Origin: Moniliella sp. 'wahieum'
Lineage: Eukaryota; Basidiomycota; Moniliellomycetes; Moniliellales; Moniliellaceae
Direction of reading: 5' to 3'
DNA: 64,000 bases
Assembly: GCA_003971905.1 (NCBI GenBank)
Contig: RSEE01000014.1
Location: 682,001 to 746,000, forward strand
Under the pieces are notes generated by a model, which was not told the DNA's origin, did not search any database, and saw nothing but the letters and a program-made list of their open reading frames with translations. This document shows positions 62,346 to 64,000 of the stretch, piece by piece; position 1 is the stretch's first letter, and each line of letters opens with the position of its first letter. The position numbers and the translations under genes are program-made.

Positions 62346-62994
62346 GTGCAGGTATAGAAATGAAGATGTGCTCCAGCTATTACGACATTGCTGTGATGCG
62401 GAGAGATGATAGCTTCTCTAGACAGACTCTTTCTGTGACGCTGGTACTAGATCACTGCTGTATCTGGGTGTTTGCGTCTTCATTTGTCCTCCTGCTTTCC
62501 CTTTTCTTCCTTCTCTGTTTTCTCCCCATGCCGCATACCGCTTCCCTCTCGTTCATCCTCCGTGCTCGAGCCACATCCCTATAGTTCTTTCAGACAGCAG
62601 TGTTGTATAGAGGGAGGGGGGACATCTCATTGCAGTCATCTGTGGTCACAGCGCATCGACATTAGACCATACACAGTTGCACTTGGTTAGTACGCGAGGC
62701 ACAAGGGCATACGCAGTGGCAGCTGTGTTGGAGAGACCAGTCTGGACACCCGCTTTTTTTCGGTGCGCTCGAGGCACTTTTAGCAAAAATATAATCCAGG
62801 AAAGCCAGTTGCAACACATTGTGTTGTGCGCGCGCTCAACTACCTCTCGCCACCATTCTGCTTTCACATTGACACTCTAGAGTAGCACACCTGGTTAAGT
62901 TCCCTGCTATATAATACAGCGCTGGCGCTGCGTCTTAAACTCCCCCAGCATGTGCGGGCTGCGGGGTCCTCGAAGCTTGATGTGACTGTTGACG

Positions 62995-63022
62995 ATCAAC
63001 GATCAACGTTCCACGTTCAACG
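62995..63022. repeat. heptamer array, four NNCNACG units
   Basis: ATCAACG twice, TTCCACG, TTCAACG: 28 bp in perfect 7-bp phase. Confidence 0.65.
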
Positions 63023-63397
63023 CGGCGTCAGCGCACCAACGTCGTCAAAGCTCAACACAATGTATGAGTGGTGGTACGATCGCTAACTCAATTCTGTGTG
63101 TGTTATACAAGTCACTCCTGTCACGCTTTTCTGTTTTTTTGGCATGCGTATACTGTGTGTGGAGAAGTGACATATACATTTTGACCAATACAGCTGTAGC
63201 AACACACGTGGCACCGCACGCACACGCCCATAATAGAGCTGTAGCCTGTGTTTAGCCGCCTCTGTTTGGCATTGTGAATTGGGTCCATCTCATGATACCT
63301 CCTAAGCCTGAGGTCTGAGGCTTAAGGCAGGCCCGACATGCTGACATTTGTCGGCAACGTATTATCTCGGCAAAAACTCTCATATGTGTCACATCTG

Positions 63398-63432
63398 AGA
63401 TCCCAGATCTCAGATCTCAGATCTCACGCGTC
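63398..63432. repeat. mixed heptamer array, AGATCNC then ACGCGTC
   Basis: AGATCCC, AGATCTC three times, ACGCGTC: five units with constant spacer C. Confidence 0.8.
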
Positions 63433-63517
63433 ACGAGGGATCTCATCGAGATCAACAAAAAGGCTATCTCTCCCCACCATCAGAGCCTGAGATATCCGGT
63501 CTCGGCCTGGGATTCTG

Positions 63518-63538
63518 AGATCTCAGATCTGATATCTG
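63518..63538. repeat. heptamers AGATCTC, AGATCTG, ATATCTG
   Basis: Three units 85 bp from the previous array; the palindrome degenerates to the right. Confidence 0.55.
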
Positions 63539-63804
63539 AATTAACGTTAATCACTAGGTAACGTCCATTTCATTGGCAGACTTAAGAAGGCTGGGACAGG
63601 GGAACGCTACGTCTAAACCTAACCGTTCATCTTGCGGGGGTTACTTAGGGGCGCCACCAGGGTATAATAAGATTCCTCCAAAAAAAGTTGGTGCCAAAAC
63701 TGTCACAGTTTAGGTCAGCATCGCGTAAGCCACCGGGTGGGCAGCCACCCGTCCCAGCCACCAGCAACAATCGGTGATATTATTTCGTGGAAGGGTCCCA
63801 GCGT

Positions 63805-63903
63805 GGAACGGTGGCCGGTGGAACGGTGGCTAAGGTGGCGATGGGGGAACGGTGGCTACGGTGGCTAAGGTGGCGACGGTGGAACGGTGGCTAAGGTGGC
63901 GAC
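63805..63903. repeat. 22-bp tandem repeat, GGTGGC-rich
   Basis: Three copies of a unit starting GGAACGGTGGCTAAGGTGG (63820, 63846, 63881), the middle one enlarged by an internal CTACGGTGG-like block, plus a partial copy at 63805. Confidence 0.8.
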
Positions 63904-63913
63904 GCAGCACCAA

Positions 63914-63932
63914 GCTGGGGCGAAGCCCCAGC
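63914..63932. other. perfect hairpin
   Basis: GCTGGGGC and GCCCCAGC form an 8-bp stem with loop GAA. A second, one-mismatch inverted repeat follows at about 63936-63953. Confidence 0.7.
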
Positions 63933-64000
63933 CGACCGGGCCGTAGGCCGGGTCCTCCTCGTATAATAACGTACCCAGTTATCGCTTGGTTCCTAATACT

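Larger units (their letters stand above)
62346..63579. other. spacer with heptamer arrays
   Basis: No gene is supported; arrays at 62995, 63398 and 63518. Confidence 0.4.
63580..64000. mobile_element. possible edge of a mobile element, truncated by the window
   Basis: The last 420 bp differ in texture from the flanking spacer: a 22-bp GGTGGC-rich tandem repeat, a perfect 8-bp-stem hairpin, and GTATAATAA occurring twice 300 bp apart (63662 and 63961). Compact hairpins of this kind are common at element ends. No coding sequence, terminal repeat or target-site duplication can be seen, so class and age are unknown. Confidence 0.22.

Overview
This is a nuclear window from a filamentous fungus, most likely a basidiomycete. 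The evidence is short GT-AG introns (54-83 bp wherever both ends could be placed) with CTNAC-like branch points, a MedA-type regulator, a FUSC/ArAE-type membrane protein, a secreted GMC oxidoreductase and a secreted double-psi beta-barrel protein. A Rhizoctonia/Ceratobasidium-like agaricomycete is my best guess, but that is weak inference.

Layout: left-edge gene start (1-43, -); 2OG-Fe(II) dioxygenase (678-1980, -); WW-domain protein (2871-3816, -); exocyst SEC5 (4341-7267, +); UBC4/5-type E2 (8205-8648, +); an unknown gene with paired CxCxxCKG motifs (9898-12031, -) facing a small unknown gene (12081-12704, +); secreted histidine phosphatase (14044-15833, +); phosphoglucomutase (16226-17891, -); tRNA-Val(CAC) with intron (19696-19795, +); FUSC-type membrane protein (20060-24663, -); RRP15 (25289-26327, -) and VPS4 (26583-28033, +) diverging from one 255-bp promoter; GMC oxidoreductase (29931-32369, +); double-psi beta-barrel protein with Ala/Ser tail (34561-35982, +); succinyl-CoA ligase beta (36976-38274, +); GAPDH (40338-41410, +); unknown gene (41716-42266, -); complex I NDUFA5-like subunit (42635-43229, -); VOC/glyoxalase-domain protein (44238-45920, -); ribosomal protein L4 (47406-48524, -); ROT1 (50728-51523, +); FEN1/RAD27 (53898-55272, -); MedA-like regulator (58918-60526, +); and an orphan coding fragment (61895-62345, -). 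These are unrelated housekeeping and secreted functions; I see no biosynthetic cluster.

Two properties cut across the window. First, most conserved genes change reading frame at single-base indels, usually inside homopolymer runs, including essential genes (GAPDH, VPS4, RPL4, FEN1). This looks like uncorrected long-read sequence error, not gene decay, so CDS spans below are gene extents and not clean open frames.

Second, the intergenic DNA carries many small arrays of 7-bp units. Most units are a 6-bp palindrome of form A-NN-N'N'-T plus one spacer base (ACATGTG, ACGCGTG, ACCGGTG, ACTAGTG, AAGCTTG, AACGTTG, AGATCTC, AGTACTC, AGGCCTA, ATGCATC, ATTAATC). Different palindromes are joined in the same 7-bp phase, always outside the coding genes I could identify, and most densely at 55.4-58.8 kb. 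I know of no named repeat class with this grammar; it is the most interesting candidate for something undescribed here. The far right end (about 63.58-64.0 kb) has a 22-bp GGTGGC-rich tandem repeat and a perfect hairpin and may be the edge of a mobile element.
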